NCBI GenBank assembly: GCA_007133745.1
Contig: SLMC01000167.1
Coordinates: 1 to 6,167, forward strand
Reading direction: 5' to 3'
Origin: Kiritimatiellia bacterium
Lineage (GTDB): Bacteria; Verrucomicrobiota; Kiritimatiellia; UBA8416; SLMC01
DNA: 6,167 nucleotides
Shown here: positions 4,636 through 6,167 of the stretch, piece after piece
Layout of the letters: every line of letters starts with the position of its first letter
Position numbering within the stretch: position 1 is the first letter of the stretch
Translations under genes and position numbers: made by a program
The notes under the pieces: generated by a model
Database searches by the model: none
Seen by the model: only the letters and a program-made list of their open reading frames with translations
What the model was told of the DNA's origin: nothing

Positions 4636-6167
4636 TTAAGGCAAACATAAAAGAAATCCGGAAAAGCGTTTGACGCTTTTTTGAACGGTCTGCGTGAAGG
4701 GCTCCTTTTTCGCCCAGAGGTCTATATGGCGCGAGACGCGGGTGATGCCGGTGTAGACCAGCTCGCGCGTCATGACCGGATTCATCCGGTTCGGCAGCAA
4801 CAGCAGCACATTTTCGAATTCCGAGCCTTGCGATTTGTGCACGGTCATGGCAAAGGCGGTTTCATGCTCGGGAAGACGCCGCCACGAGATCTGCCGCGGC
4901 AGCGCATCGCTCGCCCCGCTTTCCGGCTCGAAATATACGGCCAGCGGGTCGTTGCCGGACTCCGTTGGCAGCACGACGCCGATATCGCCGTTGAAGAGCT
5001 TCAATTCGTAATCGTTGCGTGTAACCATCAGCGCCTGATGCTTGTAGTACGGGCCGACCGGTTTCAGTTTGCGCGGCGGCAAAACGGCGGCCAGCTTGGT
5101 CTTGTCTATCGACTCCTGCGCCAGGACCTTTTCGATCAGGCGGTTCACGGTTTCTACCCCGAACGGGCCGTGACGCATGGCGCATAAGACCCGGAATTGG
5201 GACAAGGCCCGAAAAGCTTCCTTCGGACTCTGCGCCCCGAGAAACGCGCTGTAGCCTTTCAAAACAGCCTCGGCGAAGCCGGAATCGATCATGCCCCGAT
5301 CGTCAACCAGACTTTTTTGATCCTGCAGCGCATGCAGGCTCGCTTGGGCTGAGCCTTCGACGGGCGCGGCCGCGGACAGGGTCTCCAGCAAAGTCCAGAC
5401 GGCTTCGGCATCCTGCTCGCTTCTTGCCTTGTTGACCGCCTCGCTCAGTTGAGCGACCGGAGTGTCGACCCTGAAACGCCGGCTTTCCTTCAGCTCGACA
5501 ATGCAGTCGCGCAAGGCGTGCGAATGGCAAATGTCACCCATCACGCTGCCGGGCGCGACCGAAGCCAACTGATGCATGTCGCCCAGTAGAATCAGGCGAG
5601 CGTCCTCGCGCAGCGCGTCAAGCAGTTTGGCCATTTGGGGCAAGTCAATCATGCTGGCCTCGTCGATCAGTACGACATCCGCAGGCAGCGGATTGTCGGC
5701 ATGATGCTTGAAATAGGGCGAGCCATGCCGGTATCCCAGCAGACGCTCAAGCGTGCAGGCGGGGTCGATCACGGCCTGCCGGAACGGTTCCAAATGCTTG
5801 TCGGCGGCTTTCAGGCTCTCCGCGATTCTTGCCGCCGCCTTGCCGGTTGGCGCCGCCACCTTCACATGCAGCCGTTCGCCCGGGCCGGGATTCGTCGCGT
5901 CCAGCAAATGCAGAATCCGCGCGGCGGCATAGGTCTTGCCGGTCCCGGGCCCGCCGCTGATCACGCACAGCTTGCGCGTCAAGGCCTTTTCCGCCGCCCG
6001 CCTCGCATCTTCATTGTCGGGCAACAGCTCAAAAATCTTCGCCTTCAGTGACGCGTCAAGCGCATCCGCCGCGCCTCGGGCCATTTCGCCCAGCCGATCC
6101 GCCACCTGTCTTTCGTAATTGAAATAGCGCCGCAGATACAGTCGCGAGCCGTCCAGCACAAACGGGG
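4636..6167 (-). CDS. recD: RecD subunit of exonuclease V (5' end outside the window)
   Basis: RecD is the 5'-3' superfamily 1B helicase subunit of RecBCD, which resects double-strand breaks and degrades foreign DNA. About 510 codons are visible; E. coli RecD has 608, so roughly 100 N-terminal residues lie beyond the right edge. The visible start PFVLDGSRLYLRRYFNYE matches the segment that ends the N-terminal domain. Counting from the V codon at 6159: Walker A GGPGTGKT (69-76), AAPTGKAAARIAES (102-115), Walker B VVLIDEASMID (162-172), motif III LLGDMHQLASV (191-201), an SH3-like insert around ALMVTRNDYELKLFNGDIGV (about 378-397), VHKSQGSEFENV (440-451) and LVYTGITR (467-474). No frameshift or missing motif is seen. 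The family is RecD1 rather than the longer RecD2. recB and recC would be expected upstream, off the window. Stop TAA at 4638-4636. Confidence 0.95.
   Translation of the reverse strand, partial: PFVLDGSRLYLRRYFNYERQVADRLGEMARGAADALDASLKAKIFELLPDNEDARRAAEKALTRKLCVISGGPGTGKTYAAARILHLLDATNPGPGERLHVKVAAPTGKAAARIAESLKAADKHLEPFRQAVIDPACTLERLLGYRHGSPYFKHHADNPLPADVVLIDEASMIDLPQMAKLLDALREDARLILLGDMHQLASVAPGSVMGDICHSHALRDCIVELKESRRFRVDTPVAQLSEAVNKARSEQDAEAVWTLLETLSAAAPVEGSAQASLHALQDQKSLVDDRGMIDSGFAEAVLKGYSAFLGAQSPKEAFRALSQFRVLCAMRHGPFGVETVNRLIEKVLAQESIDKTKLAAVLPPRKLKPVGPYYKHQALMVTRNDYELKLFNGDIGVVLPTESGNDPLAVYFEPESGASDALPRQISWRRLPEHETAFAMTVHKSQGSEFENVLLLLPNRMNPVMTRELVYTGITRVSRHIDLWAKKEPFTQTVQKSVKRFSGFLLCLP

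Noticed and set aside
4662..4682. Hairpin AAAAGCGT/ACGCTTTT followed by T's on the plus strand, looking like a terminator
   Set aside because: It is inside the recD 3' coding end, no plus-strand gene reads into it, and on the coding strand no T-run follows.

Overview
The window comes from a bacterial chromosome of moderate to high GC. It holds two blocks of minus-strand housekeeping genes separated by about 1.3 kb of poorly coding, repeat-bearing DNA. The organism is probably in the Verrucomicrobia/Lentisphaerae/Kiritimatiellae (PVC) neighbourhood. That rests only on remembered family resemblance (a RuvC with an LGIDTSLRSTG motif, and a PurF of the MGGxFG type also known from Bacteroidetes) and is a weak inference.

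Left block, minus strand: yebC (546-1301) is followed by ruvC, which starts at 553 inside the yebC 3' end and runs off the left edge. This is the well-known yebC-ruvC arrangement. ruvA and ruvB may follow outside the window.

Middle, about 1302-2612: a candidate yebC promoter; a hairpin followed by an 8-bp tandem repeat; a plus-strand pair of tiny genes (a 47-aa ORF resembling the C-terminal end of a DUF4258-like toxin, then a DUF2283 protein); a strong 48-bp inverted repeat; a 63-codon remnant of an archaeal-type AAA ATPase; phased heptamer repeats; and an intrinsic terminator closing the right-hand block. It reads as an insertion and decay zone between stable genes.

Right block, minus strand, in transcription order: recD (partial, enters from the right edge), a purF-like amidophosphoribosyltransferase homologue, and a 3-methyladenine DNA glycosylase (MPG/AAG family). 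The last two overlap by 13 bp and a convincing terminator follows the glycosylase, so at least these two, and perhaps recD, share a transcript.

The most interesting point is the purF-like gene. The PRPP-binding loop and all four presumed Fe-S cysteines are present. The N-terminal cysteine nucleophile is Gly, and the other glutamine-site residues of classical PurF also look lost, so the glutaminase half appears inactive. No clear new defence system or mobile element is visible.
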